From Triticum aestivum (lineage: Eukaryota > Streptophyta > Magnoliopsida > Poales > Poaceae): a stretch of 64,000 nt of DNA. Shown in pieces: positions 22,270 to 34,229 of the stretch. Location of the stretch: NCBI RefSeq assembly GCF_018294505.1, contig NC_057807.1:267839846-267903845 (forward strand), written 5' to 3'. Numbering within the stretch: position 1 is the stretch's first letter; each line of letters starts with the position of its first letter. The translations under genes were made by a program, and so were the position numbers. The notes beneath the pieces are model-generated. The model saw nothing but the letters and a program-made list of their open reading frames with translations. It made no database searches and had not been told where the DNA came from.

Positions 22270-25200
22270 TGTAATGCCCCGAGACCGATGTGCCAAGTGT
22301 CGTGCAGTTATTCGCTGTTGTTGCATTGTCATTGCTTGCGTGTCATGCATCTCATATCATGTCATCATGCGCATTTCATTTGCATACGTGTTCATCTCAT
22401 GCATCCGAGCATTTTCCCCGTTGTCCGTTTTGCAATCCGGCGCTTCGTTCTCCTCCGGTGATCATTTCTACCTTTCTTTCTTGTGTGGGGATTAAACATT
22501 TCCGGATTGGACCGAGACTTGTCATGCGGCCTTGGTTTACTACCGGTAGACCGCCTGTCAAGTTTCGTACCATTTGGACTTCGTTTGATACTCCAACGGT
22601 TAACCGAGGGACCGAAAAGGCCTCGTGTGTGTTGCAGCCCAACACCCCCCAAATTTGGCCCAAAACCCACCAAACTCTGCTCCATGTCCTAGAGCGTTCG
22701 ATCACGATCGTGTGGGCGAAAACCGCACCTCATTTGGACTCTCCTAGCTCCCTCTATGCCTATATATACACCCCCCCTCCGAAATCCGCGGTTCTTCTCC
22801 CCCCTAACCCTAGATCCAACTCCTTCCGCCGCCGCCGGACACAACCGCCGTCGACGGACATTGTCCGCCCGTCACCCCGCCGCCGCGCCCAGCCACTCGG
22901 GGGCCGCCACGTCACCCCCGCCGCCGCCGCCTCCNNNNNNNNNNNNNNNNNNNNNNNNNNNNNNNNNNNNNNNNNNNNNNNNNNNNNNNNNNNNNNNNNN
23001 NNNNNNNNNNNNNNNNNNNNNNNNNNNNNNNNNNNNNNNNNNNNNNNNNNNNNNNNNNNNNNNNNNNNNNNNNNNNNNNNNNNNNNNNNNNNNNNNNNNN
23101 NNNNNNNNNNNNNNNNNNNNNNNNNNNNNNNNNNNNNNNNNNNNNNNNNNNNNNNNNNNNNNNNNNCTCCGCCCTGGCGTCCGCGCCACGGCGCCCGAGC
23201 CGGCCCCGCCGCCCTTCGCCGCGCCTCCTCGTCGTCCGGGCCGGCGCCCCTCCTCTCCGGCCAAGGTCCGGCGAGCTCCCCCTTTCTCCGGCCACCGCCG
23301 CGGCCATCTCCGGCGGGATCGAGCTACAGTACCGCCGCCGCCTCGGGATCCGTGAGCCAGATCTAGATCCACTAGGTTGACTTTTCACTCCTGAAACCCT
23401 AATTTTCGTGCTATCTTTGACTGCTTGTATCTCCGCAACTGTAGCTCCGTTTTGGGCATATGATATATCAGAATCTTCGTCTCGACATGTACATCATTTC
23501 ATTCCATTGCATCATTTGCATTTGAGGTCATCTTGATTCCCAAAATGCTGTTAGTAGGAGGCTTCGTGAGTTAAATTGCAGATCCGTTAGTTCATCATGC
23601 ACTTTTGTCATTTTTGCCATGTTTAATTCGTGCATGATATGCCTGTGCCCCTTTGGGATGAATTGTTAAGCATTTTGTCTTCTTTCCAGAGGTGCCACCC
23701 ATGCATTTTTAGGATGTGTGTGTTGTCTTGTGCAAGCTTGCGAAGAGAGGTACCTGAGATTGCAGATTTCAGGGACTTAGTGATTTTCACTAAGTCTGGG
23801 ATATTTTAGTTCATGATGCTATATGTCTAGCTTGTTTCCTAGTGATCCGTGCCTCTTTTGAGGATGATCAGTAAGGGAGTTTTGATATTTATGTTATGCT
23901 CTATCCATCCATGTATTTGTTGGCATATGTGGAGTGCTCTAGGTTGACTCAATCGAGCTCAACTTTTGCTTCGTTGTTAATCTGGGCAGATCGTCAACTT
24001 GTTTGCGATTTTGCCGATGCTACCGTTAGTGTTCCATGCATGCTATGCCTTCGTTCTTGCCATGTGTAGCTAGCACATTGTGCCTTCTTGCTGGTTATAT
24101 GCTTTCCTTGCCATGACTTGCACCGTAGTGAGTGCATCGAGCTCATTTACATGCCTTCGTGAGTTTAATTTCAGCATGTCTCAGTTTTCACTAAGTCTGA
24201 AAACTGATTGTGTTCGAGCTATGTTCGTGAGCTCGGTAGAGTATTTTGTGAACCCTTTTGGCCCCAGGTCACTTTGGGTGTTTTGTTAAGCTTGTTGAGT
24301 AGCTCCATGCCATGTTCTTACTTGTCATGTTCAGGTTTTCTATCATGTTGTTTTGCTGCTCCGAAGAGAGCATCGTGATCTGAGATTTCAGACTAGTGTT
24401 AATTTCACTAAGTCTGGAATCTGTTTTGCATATTCATTTTGGCCATGCTTGTTTGAACCTCTTAATGGATGAATCTGCCTATGGCTCAGTGCTAGTGTTT
24501 TGTTAACCATCTTGTGTACATCTCGGCCATGTATTTTGTTTTCATGTTTGGTGGCTGTAGCATGTTCATTTCGTTGCATTTAGATGCCTACTTGCTGTAA
24601 ATCGCAGACCGGTGTCATATCTTAAAACGCTTGCCATTTCCAAACCGTGAGAGCTTGACATGGGCTAAGTTGGGACACCCCTGCAGGGTATTATCTTTCG
24701 AAAGCCGTGCCCGTGGTTATGGGCAGATGGGAATTTGTTAACGTCCGGTTGTAGAAAACCCGAAGTTGACCTTAATTAAAATACATCAACCGCGTGTGTA
24801 ACCATGATGGTCTCTTTCCGGCGGAGTCCGGGAAGTGAACACGGTGTTGGAGTTATGTTTGACGTAGGTTGCTATAGGATCACTTCTTGATCATACTTTT
24901 ATCGACCGTGCTTTGCCTTCTCTTCTCGCTCTCATTTGCGTATGTTAGCCACCATATATGCTAGTCGCTTGCTGCAGCTCCACCTCATACCTTTACCTTA
25001 CCCATAAGCTTAAATAGTCTTGATCTCGCGGGTGCGAGATTGCTGAGTCCCCGTGGCTCACCAGATACTTCCAAAACCAGTTTGCAGGTGCCTATGTTAC
25101 CGAGCAGGAGACGCAACCAAGCTCAAGGAGGAGCTCGATGAAGATCTTGCCCTTTGTGTTGTTTCGTTCTAGTTGATCAGTAGTGGAGCCCAGTTGGGGT

Positions 25201-25461
25201 CGATCGGGGACCGTTGTCGCATTTGGGGTTCTTCTTTTATTTTGGTTCCGTAGTCGGACCTTGATTGTATCTGGATGATGTAATGCTTTATTCATGTAAT
25301 TGTGTGAAGTGGCGATTGTAAGCCAACTATGTATCTCTTTCCCTTATGTATTACATGGGTTGTGTGAAGATTACCTCACTTGCGACATTGCTTTCAATGC
25401 GGTTATGCCTCTAAGTCGTGCTTCGACACGTGGGAGATATAGCCGCATTGAGGGCGTTACA
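22270..25461 (+). repeat. LARD-like element 3' LTR with an internal deletion
   Basis: It is almost identical to the 5' LTR except for one change: 5'-LTR bases 16786-17697 (912 bp) are replaced here by a 17-bp unrelated stretch (24627-24643). That change alone accounts for the whole length difference between the LTRs outside the N gaps (895 bp). Confidence 0.88.
22935..23166. other. Assembly gap (232 N) in the LARD-like 3' LTR
   Basis: It lies at the same position in the LTR as the gap at 14867-15325, with identical flanking bases, but has a different N length. Confidence 0.97.
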
Positions 25462-27242
25462 GGGCGACTCGAGCTCAGGGAAGTGATCAGGGAGTCGTGG
25501 GGGAGTGGGTAGAGGTCGCTGGTGAGGAGAAACGCACCCGGGATGGTCTTATATAGCCGCGGGCAAGGAGGCCGAGTTGGCGTCGCCGTGGACGCGTGCC
25601 CGCGCACATGAACTTGGAGGCCGACGACGAGGGAGGCACAGTGGAGTCCCTCACAGGGCAGAGGCGGCCAAGGGAGCACGGGGAGGATGACGACGGCGAC
25701 GAGCAGAGCCAAACGGAGCACTGTGCTCTCGCGGGCGTTCGGCGGTGAGCGTCGGTGAGGGGTTTTACTGAGAGGGAGAGAGGTCCAGGAGGACGGCGAC
25801 GATGCGGTAAAACTCTTGGACATGCTCACGCACGCGAAGCCGACGAGAGGAGGAGCTGCCGACGCACAAACGGCCACTAGACGCGGCCATTGCATGCAGA
25901 GCGCGTGCACTGTGGTGCCATTAACGCGGTCACCGCGTGCACTGGTAGGTAGCGAGGGAGAGGGGCTTGACCATGTTGTCTAGTGGGTAGTTCATCCAGG
26001 GTAGGTCTCAACTACGGTGGTAGTTAGATGAAAACTGCTATCCTTAAGTGGTAATCACCTCCTGAAGTTTACTGTAGTAAACTTAGGTGAATACTGGTGA
26101 TCAATAGGGATTTTACTGGTGCCAAAGAGTTTGTCTGGGGTGCTTAACTAAGGAAGGGCTATGATCCTGGAGGTTTTGAGGCATAATGGAGCACAAACTA
26201 ACGTAGTTGCTTTGTAACTCACATTATGTCTCCCAAATCAAGATTTGGATGATGCACTCACATGGAGTAATAACTTGAGGTAAAACTTGACAGGGCTTAG
26301 TGATTTGGCCAGATAAAGGTGCTATAAAAATTTCATACCAATTGGTTTTACCAAAATGGTACTTCCTTCACAGCTATTCCCTCTGTCCAGAATCTTGCAA
26401 CAATTCTACAGAAATAATGGCTTGATCAACTATGCCCAAAATGAGTGGAGGTAGGTTATATGGATAATAGAAGGCCTAGAAACATTGGCAGCCATAATGG
26501 AGCAAGATAAAATATACTTGCTTCACAAACTGAAATTTTGGGCAGAATCAAATAATTGAAGATGACCTCACATATGGGCATTACATGAGCTCTACTTTGG
26601 TGGAGGGCTATGATATGATGATATGAGGGATCATGAAAAATGGCAACTCATTTGGATATGCCTAGCTTACACCTCCTTCACAAAGCTTCTTTCTGGATAG
26701 AAACTTTGGAAAATCATAATTAAATAATTACTAGGCAAATGAGGTTTCATTTTGGCATGTGGCAATAATATGGACAGGAAAAGGTGTCCAAGGAGTTTGA
26801 GATCAATTTGGAAAAGGAAAAGAGCACTTGCTTCACAATGTGCCATTTAGGGCAGAATAGGAAATGAATTATTTGAGCAAGATGATAAACATGACAAATG
26901 AAATATTTTGCCATATTTGAGAAATATATGACCCAAAAAATTTATGAGAATTATTTGGGAATTTTACGAGTGATGGAAATAAAGGTTGCTTCACAACCTA
27001 GGGCAGACAAGGTTATTCCTTTAATAGAAAAAGGAATATTCCCTAGAAAAATATTTTAGGGTTTAGTCAAGCAGTGAAGTGACATGATCTTGGCAGGGTT
27101 TTGATAATGATGAGCCACTTGGGAAGGAAAAATAGGATGATTTCCCAGGTGACAAGGCCACAGAACCACTCCAAAAGAAAAACAGAGCAAAAAACAATAA
27201 ATCAAAAAGAAAAAGAAAAGGGCCAAAATCCAGGTTGTTACA
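25462..27242 (-). repeat. Outer element 3' LTR, segment 3 (LTR 5' end)
   Basis: This begins with the second GGGCG target copy and aligns with 46387-47551 of the other LTR. It then continues about 630 bp further, to the terminus GTTGTTACA at 27242. That last part has no partner because the second LTR is truncated. Confidence 0.8.
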
Positions 27243-28557
27243 ACTCTTACCCCCTTAAAGAAATCTCGTCCTCGAGATTTAGTTGCTCTGGGAACAAGTA
27301 TGACTTGAGGATACCGTTTCCAACTCGGGTATCCATTTCCCTTTATTTATTGTTCCCCCGAGAAATTTTATAAAATTTTCTTACCTAGCTCTGGGTGGTT
27401 TGCTTTACCTTTCCCAAATCCTGATAGGCTTTTGCTCATATACCAATTCCCTTTTACTGACGTTGATTTTCTCATATCTGCGGTGATATCCAATGGATCT
27501 GATCATAAATTTCCTTTTTCCATGAAAACTTTTTACTTCTAATACCAGGTTACTCAAACAAATGCATGTCTTCTTGGTTCCATAAATGTTGAGAATCATG
27601 GCCATTTTCTGACAGGATCTGACAACCCGCAAGTGGTACTGATTTATCTAGATTTATCCCTTTGACTCGAGCATGGGGTATGTACCCAAGATTCGACTGC
27701 CTTCTGTCCTGAGTGATATAACGGGGTATGGACTTATAGTTGTGTCATACCTCAAATGTTGACACCTTGGGGCTGTCCTGACAGGGGGCTGTCGGACAAA
27801 TGCTTTTCCTGACAGACTGACCATGTACTTGATTCCATCAGTGAGTATACCGGGTCTGAGATGATTGTTCGGCTTTTGACTTTCTCATTTTGTCGGTATA
27901 CCCATTTGGATTTTTCACACTAACCATTCCAAGCGGGTTGATGGTGATATGAAATCCCTTTGCTGTCAGGCTCATCCTTTAATGGTCATGATTTTCTTTA
28001 TCAGGATACCTTACTGAAATAACTTGGCCACACATGTCCTTGATTCTTTGTATGACCATGACCGTGGTTACTCCAATATTGTTGGCATTATTCCTTTTGC
28101 TTATTTTCTGACCTGGGTCCTCACACATATGACATTTGGTCGGGGCTTGTAGCTGTACAGAGCTCTTTGTTGAGGACAACCATACAAGATGGTGACAAGA
28201 GTTCATAATATCACCTTGTCACGTCCGGGAATAATCTTCTTGGTGACCATTGTCAAAATTGTGGATTCTGCGTCGTCATCTCCAGATCTTGTCGATCCTC
28301 GTATTACATAAGATATGTATCTCTGCTTATCTTCATATGCATGGATTATGAGGTTGTTGGGTCCGTACCTTTCTTAGGTATATCTCTGACAAAATTATCG
28401 CAAATCTGATCCTTGAGATGTACTGCCATATACTGCCAACTCGTCATATAATCTCTGAGGATGGTGCATAGTGTGGTACTGACGCGGACTGGGTGGCTTA
28501 CGAGGGAAGCCATCCGAGTAGCTTGCTGAGGAAGGCTCTTAGATTCTGCTCGAGGCT
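27243..28557 (-). other. Outer element internal domain, left part (3' side)
   Basis: This starts next to the LTR with a tract that reads, on the minus strand, as purine-rich AAGGGGGTAAGAGT, preceded by CTCGAGGACGAGATT. No gag-pol motif is seen in any frame. The last five bases (28553-28557, AGGCT) are the target site of the Tat-type insertion. Confidence 0.65.
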
Positions 28558-29070
28558 TGTTGGGGATATTACTACTGGGCGTGAACCGACCAGGACAGGC
28601 CGGGTTAACTTCATCAGTAGTCAAGTATGCTTGAAGCCCGTGAGGATATTCTATAAGGGCCCAAGGCCCAGAACCGGTTTAAGGCATGTAGCCGTGAACC
28701 GGTATTAGCATGTAACTTGTGTTGTAAGTTAGGAATACTAGAGACCGAACCAGACACACCTATGAGCAGGCATCGGGACTCTGTAAACCGGCGGGCATCA
28801 CCCGTGTATATAAGGGGACGACCCGGCGGCAGTTCAAGAACAACAGACAACAACTCGAGACCTAGGCGAAGCTTGTTTGCTCCCTAGTCATCGAAACCCC
28901 TTCAATTCCATCACAACTAGACGTAGGCTTTTACCTTCATCAAAGGGGCCGAACTAGTATAAACTCTCTTGTGTCCCTGTGTCCGCTTTAAGCCCTTCAA
29001 GCTAACCCGTAGCGATGGCTCCGCGACTAAGTCCTTCCATGAGGACATCTGCCGTGACAAAACTACGACA
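28558..29070 (+). repeat. Tat-type element 5' LTR
   Basis: This 513-bp LTR starts TGTTGGGGATATTAC and ends CTACGACA. It is preceded by target copy AGGCT and followed by the primer-binding site. A TATA-like TGTATATAAG lies at 28804-28813. Confidence 0.92.
28804..28813 (+). promoter_or_regulatory. Putative TATA box of the Tat-type 5' LTR
   Basis: TGTATATAAG is followed by a GGGGACG stretch about 255 bp before the LTR end, a usual U3/R position. The same motif is near 39889 in the 3' LTR. Confidence 0.5.
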
Positions 29071-29071
29071 G

Positions 29072-29089
29072 TTGGCGCCCACCGTGGGG
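29072..29089 (+). other. Primer-binding site of the Tat-type element
   Basis: TTGGCGCCCACCGTGGGG directly follows the 5' LTR. TGGCGCCCACCGTGGGGC-type sites are typical of Tat and Athila group Gypsy elements and differ from the Met-tRNA type used by the neighbouring elements. Confidence 0.82.
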
Positions 29090-29319
29090 CTATCGCACAA
29101 TGGTTTCAAGTTCTTGGAGGGCAACTTTGAAGGACTCAAGGGTTACGCTATGGGCCGAATGACCAAGAGTCGTCGCGGCAAGCTCTACATCGACGATGCA
29201 GGATGGGGCCCCGAGGATGGCTCAATTGAGTACGGGTATCGGGTCCCCTTTGGTGGCATACACGTCTTCATTGGCAAGATCAGTGAACCTGGCCCTGAGC
29301 CGACATCTGCACCGACCTC

Positions 29320-30240
29320 GTGGAAACGGCTCAGCATGCACGATCTGCTCAGGTTAAACCAGCCGTGAAGCGCACCTTCGTGGGAGTCATCCATGGAGGG
29401 GAATATGAGGATGGATCGGAATCTGGTGGTGAGACCGTCGTTTATTCCGGCGACGAGTCCTCAACCGGAGAAACCAAATCGTTATATCAGCTACAAGATG
29501 GACGGATTGGGGGCTGTTCTGATGTCGACAGTATTCCGGACCCCTCTAATCTGCCAAACCGGGTTGGAATATTCATGGGCGGTACGCAAGCGGCGATCCA
29601 CTCTTCTACCGCAGCAGCAATGATCTCCGGGTCAGTAACGGCGACGGCAGCCGGGGTAGGAGGCCCTGTGCGCCCGCCGGCTCAAGTTTTATCTGATCTA
29701 TTTGATGCGTTGGCTACGCTCATGGTGGAGGCTAACCCGGCGGATCAGGACGCCCACAACACAGAAATCGCGAAGGTGAAGGATCAGATCACTCAGGACA
29801 AAGCCGACTTAGCGGCTGAGAATGCCAGGATGACCGCAGAGCGGGCCGCTTTGGATGCACAGGCTTATCGGCTTATGCTGGATCAGAACACGTCACATGA
29901 AGTTCTGAAGAGGAAGCACCGGTCCCGCTTACCTCCGGTTTACGAGGCCAGAGACCTCTTTAACACCCCAGGAGCAGGGACCAGTAACCCGCCGTTGGTA
30001 AACCGGGCGGAAGCACCAGGGACAGGTGCACCGGTTCAGTCGCGTTTGATGGATTTGCCTCGTCAGAACAACATTGTGCCTCAGCCTGTCCCGATGCCCC
30101 CGAGTCATTATTCTAATCCGATGGACAATCTTGTTGTGGCTGCTTCACAGCTAGAGGCCATTCCAGTTGAAGGCAATTCTCCGGCAGCGATGGAAACGCG
30201 TCGGGTTAAGGAGCTTCTTCGGACAACCTTGATTCAATAG
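29320..30240 (+). pseudogene. Tat-type element gag, N-terminal part
   Basis: An open stretch of 306 codons includes a Gly/Ala-rich part, a helical charged segment (around residues 145-190, rich in Lys, Asp, Ala and Glu) and a proline-rich tail. It ends at TAG 30238-30240. The next gag part begins in a different frame at about 30309, so one stop and one frame change separate two parts of what should be a single gag protein. Confidence 0.6.
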
Positions 30241-30308
30241 GAAGCATATTCATATAGCCGTGATCGAATTCATTCCACCCACGTCCGAGCTGGAGTTACA
30301 GCAGGTGC

Positions 30309-31301
30309 ATGGCGGAACCAGCCGTGTCAAGCAATGCACGGAACCATGAAGCGCCCCATGGCAATAACCTGGCAGGTGGTATTGGTGATGCTCAGGAAGT
30401 GGTAGACCGGGCCCGAGCGCGCAGGGAGGCTAAGTTAGCGGCACAATACGGAGCTCGTCAACTTATGCTGGTTCGTCCAACCACCTCAGTTGAGCCGGGA
30501 GTTACCTCTAGTTCTTCGGGGGTACCATGCCTTGTCCCCGCCTTACGCAACGTGTGCTTGCCCAAGGATTTCAAGGGCCCGCGCAAGGTGCCAAATTACA
30601 CTGCCGATTTGTCTCCAGAAACATGGGTGGAGAGTTATGAGATGGCCATGGAGATGCTTGATGTGGATGATGCAGCGTGTGTGAAGTATTTCACCATGAT
30701 GCTCAAAGGGACGGCCCGTACTTGGTTAAAAAGTTTACCGGCTAACTCTATCAGTTTGTGGGCCGAGTTGAGAGCCCGGTTTATCCAGAATTTCAAGGAT
30801 ACATGCAAGAAGCCTATGTCGATAGTGGATTTAGCAGCTTGTGTCCAAGAAGAAGGAGAATCGACGACCCGTTGGGTGCGCCGGGTCTCGAAGATTTTTC
30901 ATTCGTCGGACCGCATCAATGCTGATACAACAGTTATAACCTTGGAAGGCAACTGCCAGTTTGAACCTCTGAAGTTGAAATTGGGACGGCTAAAGCGCCA
31001 TTGCAACGATATGGGGACCCTCATGGCTGCGTTAGTGAAGTATGTTGATTCTGATAGTACCAAGGATCCTGAGTCTGAAGATGACAAGATAGAGAAGGGA
31101 AAGAAGAACAGCAACTCCAAGGGGCAGCACCACAACACGGCGGGTCAGGGAAATGGCGGCAAGCGTAAAGCGGATAACAGCCTGGATTTCGTGGCTAATA
31201 CCAACGCGCAGGACAAGGGCCAGCGACGAAAGAGTAAGCCGCCAAATCGCAGTGGAGCGCCTAACCCTAACCCGGACCGCTTGACTTACCTGTTAAACTA
31301 G
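30309..31301 (+). pseudogene. Tat-type element gag (Retrotrans_gag domain)
   Basis: This is a 330-codon open stretch from ATG 30309. Residues of about 95-200 form the classic plant Gypsy gag core: 'WVESYEMAMEMLDVDD', 'MLKGTARTWLKSLP' and 'LWAELRARFIQNF'. A basic, Asn/Gln-rich tail follows. The frame ends at TAG 31299-31301; the same frame would continue into a Gly-rich linker, with another stop (TAG) near 31490, before the protease. The gag-pol link is broken. Confidence 0.78.
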
Positions 31302-31613
31302 CCCTATCCAAAACATGGGACGAAGGAGATGCCGGCCAATCACCTTTGGAAGGACTGCTACATCATGCAAGAGTTTAAAAATTCTAATGCTTTCCAGCAT
31401 GATCATGGATCAGGTGGTGGTTCAGGATCTGGGTCTCATGGGCCGGGTTATGGTGGAGGAAATTCCGGTTCAGGCTTCAATGGTAATTAGGGCGGACAAA
31501 ACAATCAAGGTAACCAGAGCAGCCAGGGTGGTTACAATCAGCAACAGCAGTCGGGTTATCAGAGCCACCCGAAGCAGTTAAATAGTGGGCAGTATCATGT
31601 TTTCACCACTAGT

Positions 31614-32390
31614 TTGGACAAGCATGACCGAAAGGTCCATAAGCGAGCAGTAAATTATGTTGAACCGGCGGTGCCCCGTTACTTACGCTGGTCCGAGCAA
31701 CCAATCGTATGGAGCAGAGAGGATCACCCTCCCCGGGTTGACAATCCGAGGCAGCTGGCGTTGGTGGTGGCGCGTCAGGTGGGAGCTTATAAGTTCACCA
31801 AGGTGCTCATGGATGGAGGGTGCAATATTAACATCCTCTACTATGAGACCTTCTGCCGTATGGGACTAACAGATAAAAATCTTAAACCGTCCAATACGGT
31901 GTTCCATGGCGTGGTACCTGGTAAATTGGCATATCCTGTTGACAAAATAGCTCTGGAAGTGGCCTTTGGAGATGATTATGACTCCAGATCAGAAATATTG
32001 ACCTTCGAGGTGGTGAAAATTCAGAGTCCATATCATGCCCTATTTGGACGACCGGCTTATGCTAAATTCATGGCACGACCCTGCTATGTCTACTTACAGC
32101 TCAAGATGCCGGGTCACAAAGGAACAATAACTGTCCATGGAAGCCGCAAGATCGCTTTGGAGTGTGAAAAAGGTGATGCGGCCTATGCTGAGTCGGTTTG
32201 TGCCACAGAGGAGTTGAAATTTTACAAAGATAATGTTGATCCAGCATACATGACTCCATTGAAAAAGCTAACTACAGAGCATGATCCAGCCCTGAAGTTT
32301 AAATCGGCTGCTGAGACTAAGCTTGTTGACTTCGTACCTGGCGATTCGTCGAAGCAGTTCAGTATTAGTGCGGACTTGGATCCGAAATAG
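31614..32390 (+). pseudogene. Tat-type element aspartic protease
   Basis: The protease core is at about 31765-31900, with 'FTKVLMDGGCNINILY', where DGG takes the place of the usual D(T/S)G active-site loop. That variant is common in plant Tat and Athila elements. The frame ends at TAG 32388-32390, directly before the sequence leading into reverse transcriptase, so no complete polyprotein can be made. Confidence 0.75.
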
Positions 32391-33056
32391 GAAAGCACGC
32401 TCATCGAGTTCATTCGTGAGAACCGGGACATCTTTGCGTGGAAGCCTTCTGACATGCCAGGTATACCGAGAGAACTCGCTGAGCACACTCTTAATATTGA
32501 TCCTAAGTACAAACAGGTGAAACAGTTTCTCCACCGGTTCAACGAGGAAAGACGCAAAGCTATTGGAGAGGAAGTGGCCAGGCTCTTAGCGGCTGGATTT
32601 ATCGTTGAAGTTTTCCATCCTGAATGGTTAGCTAATCCGGTGCTGGTCCTTAAGAAAAACGGCACCTGGCGTATGTGTGTGGATTACACAGACCTTAACA
32701 AAGCTTGTCCAACAGATCTTTTTGCCCTCCCCCGTATTGATCAAATTATTGATGCTACGACGGGTTGTGAGCGTTTGAGCTTTCTGGATGCATATTCTGG
32801 TTATCATCAGATCAAGATGGCAGTTAAGGACTAGGAGAAGACAGTGTCCATAACTCCCTTTGGAGCCTTCTACTATGTGTCTATGCCCTTTGGGCTCAAG
32901 AGTGCGCATGCGACTTATCAACGGTGTGTACAAAATTGCCTTCATAAGCAAATTGGCCATAATGTGCATGCCTATGTGGATGATATTGTGGTTAGTCAAG
33001 GAAGAAGGAAACTCTGGTTGATGAATTGAAGGAAACCTTCGATAACCTACGGACAT
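32391..33056 (+). pseudogene. Tat-type element reverse transcriptase
   Basis: RT motifs appear in order: 'LVLKKNGTWRMCVDYTDLNK' near 32643-32703, 'LSFLDAYSGYHQI' near 32776, 'TPFGAFYYVSMPFGLK' near 32853 and the catalytic 'YVDDIVV' at about 32973-32993. An in-frame TAG at 32832-32834 cuts the domain, and a frameshift near 33000 separates the YVDD box from the following thumb region. Confidence 0.85.
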
Positions 33057-34200
33057 ACAAGATGATGCTCAACCCGGCCAAGTGCGTTTTTGGTGTACCG
33101 GCAGGCAAGTTATTGGGTTTTCTGGTGTCCAACAGGGGAATTGAGGCTAATCTGGAGAAGATCACAGCTATCACCTCCTTGGCTAAACCAAAGTGTATCA
33201 ATGACATCCAACATTTGGCAGGCCAAATTGCCGCGTTGAGCCGGTTTATCAGCCGCCTCGGTGAGAAGGCGATTCCTTTATATCAGATGTTAAAGAAGAC
33301 GGGCAACTTTGTCTGGAGTTCCACCACTGATGAAGCATTTGAGGACTTAAAGCGGCAGCTCGCCATCGGCCTGTTCTTGCTGCTCTGGTTGACAAGGAAC
33401 CATTGCTGTTATATGTAGCAGCTAATGCTCGCGCAGTCAGCGTGACTATTGTGGTGGAGCGCAAGGAGGCAAGCAAGGAATATCCGGTTCAACATCCGGT
33501 TTACTATATCAGCGAGGTACTTATTGAGTCCAAGCAAAGGTACCAACATTGGCAGAAATCGGTATACAGAGTTTTCATGGCAAGCCAGAAACTTAAACAG
33601 TACTTCCAAGGTCATCCCATCATAGTGATCAGTTCTGCTCCTTTGGGAGACATAATCCAGAACAGGGATGCAACTGGCCGGATTGCCAAGTGGGCTATAG
33701 AGCTTGGGCCTCACGGGTTGAAATACATGCCTCGGACGGCGGTCAAATCTCAAGCACTTGTGGATTTCATCAATGATTGGACGGAACTACAAGCGCCTGA
33801 AGAAAAGCCGGATCACACCTATTGGACTATTCATTTTGATGGGTCCAGGCAATTGGAGGGCTCGGGGGCAGGAGTCGTGTTAACTTCCCCACGAGGTGAT
33901 AAGTTCTGTTACGTTCTCCGCTTAATGTTCCCTTGTACTAACAATGCAGCTGAGTATGAAACTTTACTCCATGGTCTCCGGATGGCTAAGGAGATGAATC
34001 TCAGCCGAGTTTAGTGCTTCGGTGACTCGGACCTGGTGGCTCAACAAGTATCTGGCACATGGGATTCCAAGGATCCGCTCATGGCAGCATACCGTCGTGA
34101 GGTGGATATTATTGCAGGTCACTTCAAAGGTTATCAGGTGGACCACGTGGACCAACGGAAGAACGAAGCGGTGGACGCTTTGAGCCGGTTGGGCTCTCAA
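33026..34200 (+). pseudogene. Tat-type element RT connection and two RNase H domains
   Basis: Sequence after the RT reads 'LNPAKCVFGVPAGKLLGFLVS', then a first RNase H-like domain ('PVYYISEVL', 'RYQHWQKSVY'). A second RNase H follows at about 33825-34190, with 'IHFDGSRQLEGSGAGVVL', 'NNAAEYETLLHGL' and, after a TAG at 34012-34014, 'CFGDSDLVAQQV' and 'AVDALSRLG'. The acidic residues Asp, Glu, Asp and Asp of the second domain are all present. Carrying both domains is a Tat-lineage trait. A frameshift near 33370-33390 also interrupts this region. Confidence 0.82.
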
Positions 34201-34229
34201 CGTAAACCAGTTCCGCGTAATGTCTTCTT

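Larger units (their letters stand above)
14202..25461 (+). mobile_element. Second large-LTR non-coding (LARD-like) retrotransposon, nested in the outer LTR
   Basis: The LTRs start TGTAA(C/T)GCCCCGAGACCG and end ...GGCGTTACA. The 5' LTR is 14202-18515 (4314 bp with 459 N) and the 3' LTR is 22270-25461 (3192 bp with 232 N). The target duplication GGGCG is at 14197-14201 and 25462-25466; the empty site is seen at 46387-46391 in the other outer-LTR copy. A primer-binding site, TGGTATCAGAGCC, starts at 18519. The internal domain (18516-22269, 3754 bp) has no gag or pol. LTRs over 4 kb around about 3.5 kb of non-coding DNA match the published LARD design of Triticeae (Sukkula-like); the exact family is not settled here. 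It must depend on enzymes from an autonomous partner. Confidence 0.88.
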
